From Macrococcoides animalis (GTDB taxonomy: Bacteria; Bacillota; Bacilli; Staphylococcales; Staphylococcaceae): 64,000 nt of DNA. Each line of letters begins with the position of its first letter. Position 1 is the stretch's first letter. The translations under genes and the position numbers were made by a program. The notes under the pieces are model-generated. The model had not been told where the DNA came from, did no database searches, and saw nothing but the letters and a program-made list of their open reading frames with translations. The stretch spans positions 2,170,001-2,234,000 of the forward strand of contig NZ_CP179727.1 of NCBI RefSeq assembly GCF_047425875.1, in the 5' to 3' direction. Shown here one piece after another: positions 36,135 to 44,604 of this stretch.

Positions 36135-37103
36135 ATGGAAAAAACACTACATATATTATTGGATGATGCAATAGAATGTAACGCTTCGGATATTCATTTT
36201 ATACCTGGTAATGAATGTGTGCTTATAAAAATGCGAATACATGGAGATATGCATGACTATGACACGATGAAAGTTGATGTATTCGAGAAATTATTATCAT
36301 ATTTAAAGTTTGTAACTCATCTTGATGTTTCAGAAAAAAACAAAGCACAAAGTGGAATATTGTCGTACAAAAGTGAAACTATGTCATACAATGTTAGAAC
36401 ATCAACGTTGCCACAGTCTGTCGGCCATGAAGCATGCGTGTTAAGAATGATTCCGTCTGTATTTAAACAAACGATACAAATTGAGCAAGATTTGTTATCT
36501 CTAATGCATAAGGGGAGTGGCTTAATTTTAATCAGTGGACCAACTGGAAGCGGGAAAAGTACGTTAATGTATCAAATGTTACAATATGCAGTACAACATT
36601 TGAATAAACAAATCATTTCGATTGAAGATCCTGTAGAGCAACGTATAGAAGGAATGGTTCAAATTAATGTGAATATGAAAGCAAATATTACTTATCAAAA
36701 TTCACTAAAAGCGATATTACGTTGCGATCCAGATATTATTATGATTGGAGAAATTCGCGATCCTGACACTGCGAAAAATGTTGTTAATGCAAGTTTAAGT
36801 GGACATTTAGTGTTAACGACCATTCATGCTAATACATGTATAGGTGCACTTCATCGCTTATTAGAAATGGGTGTCACGAAAGTTGAACTTGAACAAAGTA
36901 TTGAAATAATACTCAATCAACGATTAATAAATACTAGTATTGCTCGAAAAAGAGTTTATGAACAAATGAATAAAAAAGAAACGAGACTCTATTTAAATGA
37001 TGAAGACATTAATTCGTATGTACCGATTAGTCAACAGCTATCCTCAATGCTGGAAAATAATTTGATAACTCAGATGGAGTATGAACGTTATGCTGTGGAG
37101 TAA
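36135..37103 (+). CDS. comGA: Competence traffic ATPase ComGA
   Basis: 322 residues, PilB/GspE secretion ATPase. Walker A GPTGSGKST, Asp box IIMIGEIRDPDTA, His box LVLTTIHANT. The Cys4 zinc site of larger PilB proteins is absent, as usual for ComGA. It powers assembly of the DNA-uptake pseudopilus at the inner membrane. AAGGAGGG precedes the ATG. It overlaps comGB, and seven genes follow one another without gaps. Confidence 0.96.
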   Translation: MEKTLHILLDDAIECNASDIHFIPGNECVLIKMRIHGDMHDYDTMKVDVFEKLLSYLKFVTHLDVSEKNKAQSGILSYKSETMSYNVRTSTLPQSVGHEACVLRMIPSVFKQTIQIEQDLLSLMHKGSGLILISGPTGSGKSTLMYQMLQYAVQHLNKQIISIEDPVEQRIEGMVQINVNMKANITYQNSLKAILRCDPDIIMIGEIRDPDTAKNVVNASLSGHLVLTTIHANTCIGALHRLLEMGVTKVELEQSIEIILNQRLINTSIARKRVYEQMNKKETRLYLNDEDINSYVPISQQLSSMLENNLITQMEYERYAVE

Positions 37104-38127
37104 TAATAAATTAAAATCTTATGAAGATGATTTTTTAATGAGATTATCAGAAATGACGCGAAATGGTTTTACACAATATGAAGCTATTGAATTTTTATTT
37201 TCACAATACGAAGATGTGAAACCTAATATAAAGACTTCAATTTTACAACATTTACAGCAAGGATTAGCGCTATCAGAATGTCTAAAATTACTCAATTATA
37301 GCAATCATATCGTGATGCAAGTCCATTTTAGTGAATCATTTGGTAACGTCAATGAAACACTAAAACATTGTTACGAATACAACATTTCAAAAAGAAAATT
37401 AAAACAACAATTTATTAAAACAATTCAGTATCCACTGGTATTAATCATGATATTTATATCACTCATTATCACGGTAAATCATACCGTCTTACCGCAATTT
37501 AAAAGTATGTATAGTTCTATGGGAGTTGAACTAAGCAAAGAACTTGTTATTTTAACAAATATATTATATATGCTACCTCAAATTATTATTTATATTATTT
37601 TTCTAATTATTATACTAATCATTTACTATTTTTCTATATTCAAAAAATCTAATATCAAAACACAACTAATAATAATAAAAAAGATTCCTATTATTAATCA
37701 ACTTTACCGTTTATATATTACTTATCGTATTAGTTCAGACTTATCTTTTTTCTTAAGTAATGGGGTCATGATGAAAAATGTTATTACAATATTAGAAGGT
37801 CAGAAAAATGATATAGCACTTAGTTATATTGCAGCATCAATCAATCATAGTCTTATCAAAGGAGAAACATTACCAGACGCTGTTGCTGGTATGCAGTTGT
37901 TTGAGAAATCTATGATTCAATTTATGCAACATGGTGAGAAAAATTCAAAGTTAGATCGTGAGCTTGATTACTACAGTCAATATGTCTTTAAAAAATTTGA
38001 ATTAAAAATATTTAAGTTAATAAAAAGCATTCAACCCATTATTTTTATTATTCTAGGTTTGTTAATTATCGCAATGTATTTGGTTATTATATTGCCTATG
38101 CTTCAGATGATGGAAGGCATTCAATAG
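37090..38127 (+). CDS. comGB: Competence pseudopilus membrane platform ComGB
   Basis: 345 residues, GspF/PilC family: two repeats with three membrane segments (about 112-132, 160-185 and 315-340). It anchors the ComGA ATPase to the growing pseudopilus. The ATG at 37090 lies inside comGA with GGAG 11 bases upstream; an earlier in-frame ATG at 37081 is too close to that site. Coding composition is AT-rich compared with the housekeeping genes. Confidence 0.93.
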   Translation: MLWSNNKLKSYEDDFLMRLSEMTRNGFTQYEAIEFLFSQYEDVKPNIKTSILQHLQQGLALSECLKLLNYSNHIVMQVHFSESFGNVNETLKHCYEYNISKRKLKQQFIKTIQYPLVLIMIFISLIITVNHTVLPQFKSMYSSMGVELSKELVILTNILYMLPQIIIYIIFLIIILIIYYFSIFKKSNIKTQLIIIKKIPIINQLYRLYITYRISSDLSFFLSNGVMMKNVITILEGQKNDIALSYIAASINHSLIKGETLPDAVAGMQLFEKSMIQFMQHGEKNSKLDRELDYYSQYVFKKFELKIFKLIKSIQPIIFIILGLLIIAMYLVIILPMLQMMEGIQ

Positions 38128-38138
38128 GAGGAGAAATT

Positions 38139-38498
38139 ATGTTTTCAACAATAAATAATAAATTAAATTCTTTGGTTCAATCTTTTAAGCAACAATTTAA
38201 AAAGAGGGATGGATTTACATTAATAGAAATGTTACTCGTATTACTCGTTATTTCAGTATTAATTATCGTCATTATCCCAAACATCGCAAAACAATCTGAT
38301 AATGTACAAAATACAGGGTGCACAGCACAAGTAAAAATGGTTCAAGGTCAAATAGAAGCTTACAAGTTACAAAATGGAAAATCCCCAACATCTATTAATG
38401 AATTAGTGCCGGAATTTTTAAAAGAAAATCAGGTGAAGTGTAAAAATGGTAATCCAATTAATATTGACAATGGCGAAGCGGTCGCTCAAAAATCTTAA
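38139..38498 (+). CDS. comGC: Major competence pseudopilin ComGC
   Basis: 119 residues. Prepilin peptidase site Gly25-Phe26 followed by TLIEMLLVLL with the conserved Glu5 of the mature chain. Cys61 and Cys101 would form the stabilising disulfide. The leader before the cleavage site is 25 residues, longer than the roughly 10 usual in staphylococci. The start is backed by AGGAGGAG. ComGC is the main subunit of the pseudopilus. Confidence 0.95.
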   Translation: MFSTINNKLNSLVQSFKQQFKKRDGFTLIEMLLVLLVISVLIIVIIPNIAKQSDNVQNTGCTAQVKMVQGQIEAYKLQNGKSPTSINELVPEFLKENQVKCKNGNPINIDNGEAVAQKS

Positions 38499-38916
38499 TG
38501 GATTTAGTTATATAGAGTCATTACTTGTATTGTTTATTGTCATCATTATCATACTGATTGTTCCAGTGAGTCAATTTGATCAAGAAAAGTATAGTGATGA
38601 CGAGATAAATGATGAAATCATTTCTTTATTAAATTTTTATCAAACGAAAGCCTATGAATCTGGTGAAATCATTATTGTATCGTTCCCACTTGGGAGCGAT
38701 ACGCTTTATATTCACTCGGAAGCTTTGAAAATTAGAGCGCAATATAAAATAAAAAATGGCAAAATTTTTGAAGGAAATCATTTGAATAATACAGAGGTAG
38801 TCTTCAAAAACAGTGGGGTTAAAGCCGGTGGTACTATTAAATATCAAATAAATGATAATCACTATCAAATTGTCATTCAGATACATAGAGGGCGAATGCG
38901 TGTTGAAAAAGTATAA
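38470..38916 (+). CDS. comGD: Minor competence pseudopilin ComGD
   Basis: 148 residues. Prepilin motif Gly11-Phe12 (LNGFSYIESLLVLF) and a hydrophobic helix (12-32). It overlaps comGC by 29 bases. An earlier GTG/ATG frame to 38446 exists but gives a longer leader. A minor pseudopilin needed to initiate or cap the fibre. Confidence 0.88.
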   Translation: MAKRSLKNLNGFSYIESLLVLFIVIIIILIVPVSQFDQEKYSDDEINDEIISLLNFYQTKAYESGEIIIVSFPLGSDTLYIHSEALKIRAQYKIKNGKIFEGNHLNNTEVVFKNSGVKAGGTIKYQINDNHYQIVIQIHRGRMRVEKV

Positions 38917-39148
38917 GGGATTTGTATTAATCGATAGCTTATTGTCATTTTCGATAGTTTCTATAATTTGTTTAATGTTATTACCTATGTATTATACATT
39001 GTCTAAAAGTTACGAAGAAAAAAAGATATCACTTGAAAACTATCGTATCGCTTACGTTGAAATTGTAATCAACAAAAGAGGTGGCTATCTAGATGGTGAT
39101 TTTATATGCTATAAAACAGATGAAACACATTGTATTCAAACAAAGTAA
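38900..39148 (+). CDS. comGE: Minor competence pseudopilin ComGE
   Basis: 82 residues. Prepilin-like motif KGFVLIDSLLSF, with Asp replacing the usual Glu at mature position 5, and one hydrophobic helix. GTG start at 38900 (TTG 38903 is the alternative) inside comGD. Recognised by position and N-terminal motif rather than by similarity along its length. Confidence 0.8.
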   Translation: MLKKYKGFVLIDSLLSFSIVSIICLMLLPMYYTLSKSYEEKKISLENYRIAYVEIVINKRGGYLDGDFICYKTDETHCIQTK

Positions 39149-39542
39149 AGGGTTCACGATGATTGAAATGTTAATTAATTTATCGATTATTGTAATGATA
39201 ATGAGCCTATTACCTTTAATTTATATGAATATTATTCAATTAAGCGGCAAAAGTACAGATCATTTTGATGTGAATAATGCAATGTTCCAACGGGATTTAT
39301 ATGATGAATTAGACATGGCTGATTATGTGGAAATCAAGAATGGTCATTTATTTATTCATGCAGGAGAGAACATTATTTTATATTATTATCATAACCAGCG
39401 AATCGTTCGAAAACTCAATGATAGAGGTTATATTATTATGTTAGAAGGTGTGAAAAATGCAATATTTGAGGAACGTGATAATGGAATATACCTCAAAATC
39501 GAAAGAGATAAAAATAAAACCTATACATACCAAGTTATCTGA
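39120..39542 (+). CDS. comGF: Minor competence pseudopilin ComGF
   Basis: 140 residues. Prepilin motif SKGFTMIEMLINLSI with cleavage after Gly11, one hydrophobic helix, then a beta-rich C-terminal part ending IYLKIERDKNKTYTYQV. Start at 39120 inside comGE. ComGF family. Confidence 0.86.
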   Translation: MKHIVFKQSKGFTMIEMLINLSIIVMIMSLLPLIYMNIIQLSGKSTDHFDVNNAMFQRDLYDELDMADYVEIKNGHLFIHAGENIILYYYHNQRIVRKLNDRGYIIMLEGVKNAIFEERDNGIYLKIERDKNKTYTYQVI

Positions 39543-39699
39543 AGGTTTTATCTTCCCTTCAATGCTAATATTAATGATGATCACAATATTCTTTTTGAGT
39601 TACTATAGTACTAGATACATGTTAAAATTTAATACATTAGATCATCTTGAACATTATTATGTTAAAGAGATAAAAGAAGCTATTTCAAAAAAGAAATAG
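39481..39699 (+). CDS. comGG: Probable minor pseudopilin ComGG
   Basis: 72 residues, short for ComGG (about 120 in Bacillus). One hydrophobic segment (about 22-42, GFIFPSMLILMM) without a canonical prepilin site, as in Bacillus ComGG. It overlaps comGF by 62 bases; a start at 39457 would add 8 residues. Called by position. Its last codons and stop form part of a hairpin. Confidence 0.65.
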   Translation: MEYTSKSKEIKIKPIHTKLSEGFIFPSMLILMMITIFFLSYYSTRYMLKFNTLDHLEHYYVKEIKEAISKKK

Positions 39700-39705
39700 C
39701 TTCTT
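39674..39705 (+). terminator. Hairpin overlapping the end of comGG
   Basis: Arms AAGAAGCTATTTC and GAAATAGCTTCTT make a perfect 13-bp stem with a six-base loop. The stop codon of comGG lies in the 3' arm. Only TTCTTCTGTT follows, so termination may be partial and some transcription may continue into aroK. Confidence 0.65.
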
Positions 39706-39722
39706 CTGTTAAGGAGGTTAAA

Positions 39723-40229
39723 ATGGCTATAGTACTAGTTGGATTTATGGGTGCTGGTAAGACGACGATAGGGACAAAATTAGCAGAACGAATGAATCTT
39801 CCGTTCGTTGATTTAGACGCTGAAATTGTGAAAAAAGAAGGGAAATCGATACCAGAAATTTTCGATATATTTGGTGAAATATATTTTCGAAACTTAGAAT
39901 ATGATACTTTGAGACTATACATAAACATGAACGTTGTAATTGCAACAGGCGGCGGAATAATTGAAAACACGAACAATATTCTATTACTTAAGAAAAATAA
40001 ATTAAATATATGGGTAGATGCGAACATTGATACTGTGTATAATAGAATTGTTGGTGATAATAATCGACCTAACGCACAAAACAAACCTTTTCATGAAATT
40101 AAAAAATTGTACAACAGTAGGATTACACGCTATAATGAAATCGCATACATTAAGGTTGATAATGAAGATAATATTATTTCATGTGTGCAAAATATTCACA
40201 ATCAAATAATCACGGATGATGAAAATTAG
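39723..40229 (+). CDS. aroK: Shikimate kinase
   Basis: 168 residues. P-loop GFMGAGKTTIG (7-17), shikimate-binding DLDAEI and GGGI, and the lid region near NNRP. It phosphorylates shikimate in aromatic amino acid synthesis. Sited between comG and gcvT as in Staphylococcus. AAGGAGG precedes the ATG. Its stop codon is the first part of the downstream glycine riboswitch. Confidence 0.94.
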   Translation: MAIVLVGFMGAGKTTIGTKLAERMNLPFVDLDAEIVKKEGKSIPEIFDIFGEIYFRNLEYDTLRLYINMNVVIATGGGIIENTNNILLLKKNKLNIWVDANIDTVYNRIVGDNNRPNAQNKPFHEIKKLYNSRITRYNEIAYIKVDNEDNIISCVQNIHNQIITDDEN

Positions 40230-40347
40230 AGAGAATGAGTGATCATCGCCGAAGGGGCAAGCTATATAAACTCTCAGGCAAAAGGATAATTTTCGGACGT
40301 AACCTGAAGAAATCAACAGGATAGCATTTTGCTATTCTGTTTTTTAT
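40229..40347 (+). promoter_or_regulatory. Single-aptamer glycine riboswitch with terminator
   Basis: Conserved glycine aptamer pieces are GAGAG (40229-40233), CGCCGAAGGGGCAA (40248-40261), CTCTCAGGCAAAAGG (40271-40285) and GGACG (40295-40299). A terminator hairpin follows (AACAGGATAGCA / TGCTATTCTGTT, 40315-40341, one G-U pair) with T-run. Only one aptamer is present; the tail CGGACGTAACCTGAAG may be a remnant of a second. By family knowledge, glycine binding turns on the gcv genes. Confidence 0.92.
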
Positions 40348-40369
40348 TATTATTTTTAGGAGGATAATC

Positions 40370-41452
40370 ATGACTGAATTAAAGAAAACACCATTGTATG
40401 ACAAATACGTTGAAGTTGGTGCAAAAGTAATTGACTTCTCTGGATGGGGGTTACCTGTTCAATTTTCAAGCATTAAAGAGGAACATATCGCGGTACGCGA
40501 AAATGTAGGGATGTTTGATGTGAGTCATATGGGTGAAATTATTGTTGAAGGTGAAAAGGCAGTAGAATATCTTCAAAATGTTTTAACAAATGATATTACG
40601 AAAACAACAGATAGAAAAGCACAATATACAATGATTTGTAATGAAAATGGTGGCGTAATTGATGATTTAGTTGCTTACAAACTTGATGAAAATAAATACT
40701 TATTGGTAGTAAATGCAGGAAATACTGACATCGATTTTGAATGGCTACAACAACATACTATCGAGGGTGTCACTGTTACTAACGTATCAAAAGAATACGG
40801 ACAAATAGCAGTACAAGGACCTAAAGCATTAGAAGTTTTAAAAGATCAAGTTAAAGAAGATATCGCATCTTTAAAAATGTTTGAATTCATTCAAAATGTT
40901 GAAATCTTTGATAAGAACGTTATCTTTAGTCAATCTGGTTATACTGGTGAGCATGGATTTGAAATTTACTGTGCAGCAGAAGACACAGTTGCAATTTGGG
41001 AAGGTTTATTAGAATTAGGCGTTGTACCATGTGGTTTAGGTGCGCGTGATACCTTACGTTTAGAAGCGGCTTTACCTTTACATGGTCAAGATTTATCTAC
41101 TGAAATCACTCCCTATGAAGCAAAAATGGGCTTCAGTGTGAAATTAGATAAGGGTGAATTCATTGGACGTAGTGTATTAGCGAAGCAAAAAGAAGAAGGA
41201 ATAACACGTAAGTCTGCTGGATTAGAAATGTTAGAGCGTGGTATTGCACGTACAGATTATGAAGTACAAGATAAAGACGGTAACAAAATTGGTTACATTA
41301 CAAGTGGAACACAGTCCCCATCAACAGGTCGTTCAGTTGCATTAGCATTAATAAATATTAATCAAACTGAAATTGGTAATGAAGTATTCGTACAAGTACG
41401 TAAAAAATTAGTACCAGCAAAAGTTGTAAAAACACCATTCCATAAAAATTAA
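40370..41452 (+). CDS. gcvT: Glycine cleavage system T protein (aminomethyltransferase)
   Basis: 360 residues with the GcvT fold; VSHMGEI, catalytic-site segment QYTMICNENGG, CGLGARDTLRLEA. It transfers the aminomethyl carbon from H protein to THF, releasing ammonia and giving methylene-THF. First gene behind the glycine riboswitch; AGGAGG precedes the ATG. H protein (gcvH) is not in the window. Confidence 0.97.
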   Translation: MTELKKTPLYDKYVEVGAKVIDFSGWGLPVQFSSIKEEHIAVRENVGMFDVSHMGEIIVEGEKAVEYLQNVLTNDITKTTDRKAQYTMICNENGGVIDDLVAYKLDENKYLLVVNAGNTDIDFEWLQQHTIEGVTVTNVSKEYGQIAVQGPKALEVLKDQVKEDIASLKMFEFIQNVEIFDKNVIFSQSGYTGEHGFEIYCAAEDTVAIWEGLLELGVVPCGLGARDTLRLEAALPLHGQDLSTEITPYEAKMGFSVKLDKGEFIGRSVLAKQKEEGITRKSAGLEMLERGIARTDYEVQDKDGNKIGYITSGTQSPSTGRSVALALININQTEIGNEVFVQVRKKLVPAKVVKTPFHKN

Positions 41453-41464
41453 GGGGTTGAAAAA

Positions 41465-42808
41465 ATGAGTCATCGTTATATACCGTTAACTGAAACAGAT
41501 AAGAAAGAAATGATGGATACTATTGGAATTAATTCTATCGACGAGTTATTCCAAGATATACCTGAACGTGTTCGTTTTACTGGAGATTTAAATATTAAAC
41601 CACGTCAAGCTGAAACACCATTATTAAAAGAATTATCAGCATTAGCTAATAAGAACATCACAAGTGATACACATGCATCATTCTTAGGTGCTGGTGTATA
41701 TGATCATTATATTCCAACAGTAGTAGATCACGTGATTTCACGTAGTGAGTTCTACACTGCTTATACACCATATCAACCTGAAATCTCTCAAGGTGAATTA
41801 CAAGCAATTTTTGAATTCCAAACGATGATTGCAGAACTTACTGGTATGGATTGTGCTAACTCATCAATGTATGATGGTGGTACATCATTTGCAGAAGCAG
41901 CAATGTTAGCATGTGGTCATACTAAAAAGAAAAAAATTATCGTTTCTAAAGCAGTTAATGATCAATCACGTGCAGTATTACAAACATATGCGACTGGACA
42001 ACATTTAGAAGTTGTTGAAATCGACGTTCAAGATACAGTAACTGATTTAGATGCTTTAAAGGCAGCAATCGATGAAGAAACTGCTTGTGTAATGGTTCAA
42101 TACCCTAACTTCTTTGGTAGTATAGAAGATTTAGAAACAATCAAATCATATACAGAAGGTACAAAAGCATTATTCGTCGTATCTAGTAACCCAATGAGCT
42201 TAGCATTATTAACACCTCCTGGTGAATTTGGTGCTGACATAGTTGTTGGTGATGCACAAGTATTTGGTATTCCAGCCCAATTAGGCGGACCACACTGTGG
42301 TTACTTTGCTGCAACAAAAAAATTAATGCGTAAAATGCCAGGTCGTTTAGTAGGTCAAACACAAGATGATCAAGGGAACCGTGGATTCGTATTAACATTA
42401 CAAGCACGTGAACAACACATCCGTCGTGACAAAGCGACTTCTAATATCTGTTCTAACCAAGCATTAAACGCATTAGCAGCATCAGTTGCTATGAGTGCTT
42501 TAGGTAAAAATGGTGCTTACGAAATGGCGAACCAAAACTTACAAAAAGCAAATTACATGAAAGAAAAAATGATTGCTGAAGGTTTCAATGTATTAGCAGG
42601 AACAACATTCAACGAATTTGTAGTAAAATTCAATACACCAATTGCTGAAATCAATGAGAAGTTATTAGAAGATGGTTTCATTGGTGGATATGATTTAGGA
42701 CAAGTTGATAGTAAGTACGAAAACCATATGTTAATAGCAGTTACTGAGTTACGTACAAAAGAAGAGATTGATACATTTATCGCGAAAGTAGGTGTGTTCA
42801 ATGCTTAA
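41465..42808 (+). CDS. gcvPA: Glycine dehydrogenase (decarboxylating) subunit 1
   Basis: 447 residues, N-terminal half of the split P protein as in Firmicutes. Family segments: FLGAGVYDHYIP, YTPYQPEISQGELQAIFEFQ (start of active-site region) and QALNALAASVAMSALGK. With GcvPB it decarboxylates glycine using PLP. Strong ribosome site AAGGGG. Confidence 0.97.
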   Translation: MSHRYIPLTETDKKEMMDTIGINSIDELFQDIPERVRFTGDLNIKPRQAETPLLKELSALANKNITSDTHASFLGAGVYDHYIPTVVDHVISRSEFYTAYTPYQPEISQGELQAIFEFQTMIAELTGMDCANSSMYDGGTSFAEAAMLACGHTKKKKIIVSKAVNDQSRAVLQTYATGQHLEVVEIDVQDTVTDLDALKAAIDEETACVMVQYPNFFGSIEDLETIKSYTEGTKALFVVSSNPMSLALLTPPGEFGADIVVGDAQVFGIPAQLGGPHCGYFAATKKLMRKMPGRLVGQTQDDQGNRGFVLTLQAREQHIRRDKATSNICSNQALNALAASVAMSALGKNGAYEMANQNLQKANYMKEKMIAEGFNVLAGTTFNEFVVKFNTPIAEINEKLLEDGFIGGYDLGQVDSKYENHMLIAVTELRTKEEIDTFIAKVGVFNA

Positions 42809-44270
42809 GGGAAGCTCTCCATTAATTTTTGAACGTTCAAAAGAAAATCGTTTTAGTTATTCATTACCTGACTTAGAAGTTGAAAACAAAAATGTTGAAG
42901 ACATTTTAGATAGTAAGTTTATTCGTAAGGAACGCGCAATGTTACCAGAAATTGCAGAGTTAGACTTAATGCGTCACTACACAGAGTTATCGAATAAAAA
43001 CCATGGTGTTGATTCTGGATTCTATCCACTTGGATCTTGTACAATGAAATACAATCCAAAAATCAATGAGCGTGTTGCACGTATGGCTGGATTTGCAGCA
43101 GCACATCCATTACAAGACGAAAAAACAATTCAAGGTTCTTTAGAAATAATTTATGATTTACAAGAACACTTAAAAGAAATCACAGGGATGGATGAAGTAA
43201 CACTTCAACCAGCAGCAGGTGCCCACGGTGAATGGACTGCTTTAATGATGATTCGTGCATTTCACGAGTCAAACGGTGACCATAACCGTACGAAAGTGAT
43301 TGTACCTGACTCAGCGCATGGTACAAACCCAGCATCTGCAACGGTTGCAGGCTTTGAAACTGTAACGGTTAAATCAAATGAATTTGGATTAGTTGATATT
43401 GAAGATTTAAAACGTGTGGTAGGTCCTGATACTGCTGCGATTATGTTAACAAACCCAAATACGTTAGGTTTATTTGAGGAAGATATTTTAGAAATTCGTG
43501 AAATCGTACATGCAGCCGGCGGTAAATTATATTATGATGGTGCGAACTTGAATGCAATCATGAGTAAAGTACGTCCTGGAGACATGGGATTTGACGCGGT
43601 TCACTTAAACTTACACAAGACATTTACTGGTCCTCATGGTGGTGGTGGTCCTGGTTCAGGTCCTGTTGGTGTGAAAGCTGATTTAGTACCATTCTTACCA
43701 AAACCACATATCATTAAATCAGAAGATGGTTTCAAATTCGATTATGATCGTCCACAATCAATCGGGCGTGTTAAACCATTCTACGGTAACTTCGGTATTT
43801 ACTTACGTGCTTATACGTATATCCGTACAATGGGTCCAGATGGCTTAAAAGAAGCATCTGAAGTTGCAGTATTAAACGCAAACTACATGATGAGAAGATT
43901 ACAAGATTACTTCGTGTTACCTTATGATCGTCATTGTAAACATGAGTTTGTAATCAGTGGTTCAAAACAAAAGAAATTAGGGGTTAGAACGTTAGATATG
44001 GCAAAACGTCTGTTAGACTTTAACTTCCATCCACCTACAATCTACTTCCCATTAAATGTTGAGGAATGTATGATGATTGAACCAACCGAAACTGAATCAA
44101 AAGAAACATTAGATTCGTTCTGTGATACGATGATTCAAATTGCCAAAGAAGCTGAAGAGAATCCAGATATCGTTTTAGAAGCACCACACGATACGGTGAT
44201 TGGACGTCTAGATGAGACAATGGCAGCGCGTAAACCAGTATTAAAATACTCAGGTTCAATTGAAAAATAA
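42801..44270 (+). CDS. gcvPB: Glycine dehydrogenase (decarboxylating) subunit 2
   Basis: 489 residues. PLP lysine in HLNLHKTFTGPHGGGGPGSG and a glycine-rich loop just after; SGFYPLGSCTMKYNPK near the N-terminus. It overlaps gcvPA by 8 bases. The ATG at 42801 fits AGGTG spacing; an in-frame GTG at 42792 overlaps that site. Pairs with GcvPA to form the P protein. Confidence 0.97.
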   Translation: MLKGSSPLIFERSKENRFSYSLPDLEVENKNVEDILDSKFIRKERAMLPEIAELDLMRHYTELSNKNHGVDSGFYPLGSCTMKYNPKINERVARMAGFAAAHPLQDEKTIQGSLEIIYDLQEHLKEITGMDEVTLQPAAGAHGEWTALMMIRAFHESNGDHNRTKVIVPDSAHGTNPASATVAGFETVTVKSNEFGLVDIEDLKRVVGPDTAAIMLTNPNTLGLFEEDILEIREIVHAAGGKLYYDGANLNAIMSKVRPGDMGFDAVHLNLHKTFTGPHGGGGPGSGPVGVKADLVPFLPKPHIIKSEDGFKFDYDRPQSIGRVKPFYGNFGIYLRAYTYIRTMGPDGLKEASEVAVLNANYMMRRLQDYFVLPYDRHCKHEFVISGSKQKKLGVRTLDMAKRLLDFNFHPPTIYFPLNVEECMMIEPTETESKETLDSFCDTMIQIAKEAEENPDIVLEAPHDTVIGRLDETMAARKPVLKYSGSIEK

Positions 44271-44292
44271 TACTATATTATAAAAAAGAATT

Positions 44293-44329
44293 GAGCAAAG
44301 CATGAATTAACATGCTTTGCTCTTTTTTT
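44293..44329 (+). terminator. Terminator after gcvPB
   Basis: Perfect 12-bp stem GAGCAAAGCATG / CATGCTTTGCTC, six-base loop and seven T. Confidence 0.93.
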
Positions 44330-44604
44330 GTTTTTATTCATTTAAAAATTAATATATTATTTTAAAAAAGTTTATTAATTTGAAAATGAATAATATATAC
44401 ATCTAAAAACGCTATATTAAAGCCTTTGATAATAAATATTCATTCATATTAATAATTAATCAGTTATTGTATTAAAATATTATTTTTCACTTTTAGTATG
44501 TGAAATATTTAACACATTGCTTGTTAAGTATTAAATGAATGAAAACGTTTTTATGAATATAATAAAAGTATCAAATAAAGCAAAACAATAAGGAGGAAAT
44601 AACA
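44330..44604 (+). promoter_or_regulatory. arc operon control region
   Basis: This AT-rich stretch holds no gene. It contains a -10 TATAAT (44558-44563) without a matching -35 and a cre-like site TGAAAACGTTTTTA (44540-44553). It also has a Crp/ArcR-like dyad TGTG-N10-CACA (44499-44516) centred near -62 of the predicted start. TGAAT/ATTCA half-sites resembling ARG boxes lie near 44387-44446. The layout suggests activation by ArcR and possibly ArgR, and repression by CcpA. Confidence 0.6.
44540..44553 (+). promoter_or_regulatory. cre-like CcpA operator of the arc operon
   Basis: TGAAAACGTTTTTA matches the cre consensus TGWAARCGYTWNCW at all defined positions but one. It covers the -35 region of the arcA promoter, a repressing position. 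Confidence 0.65.
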
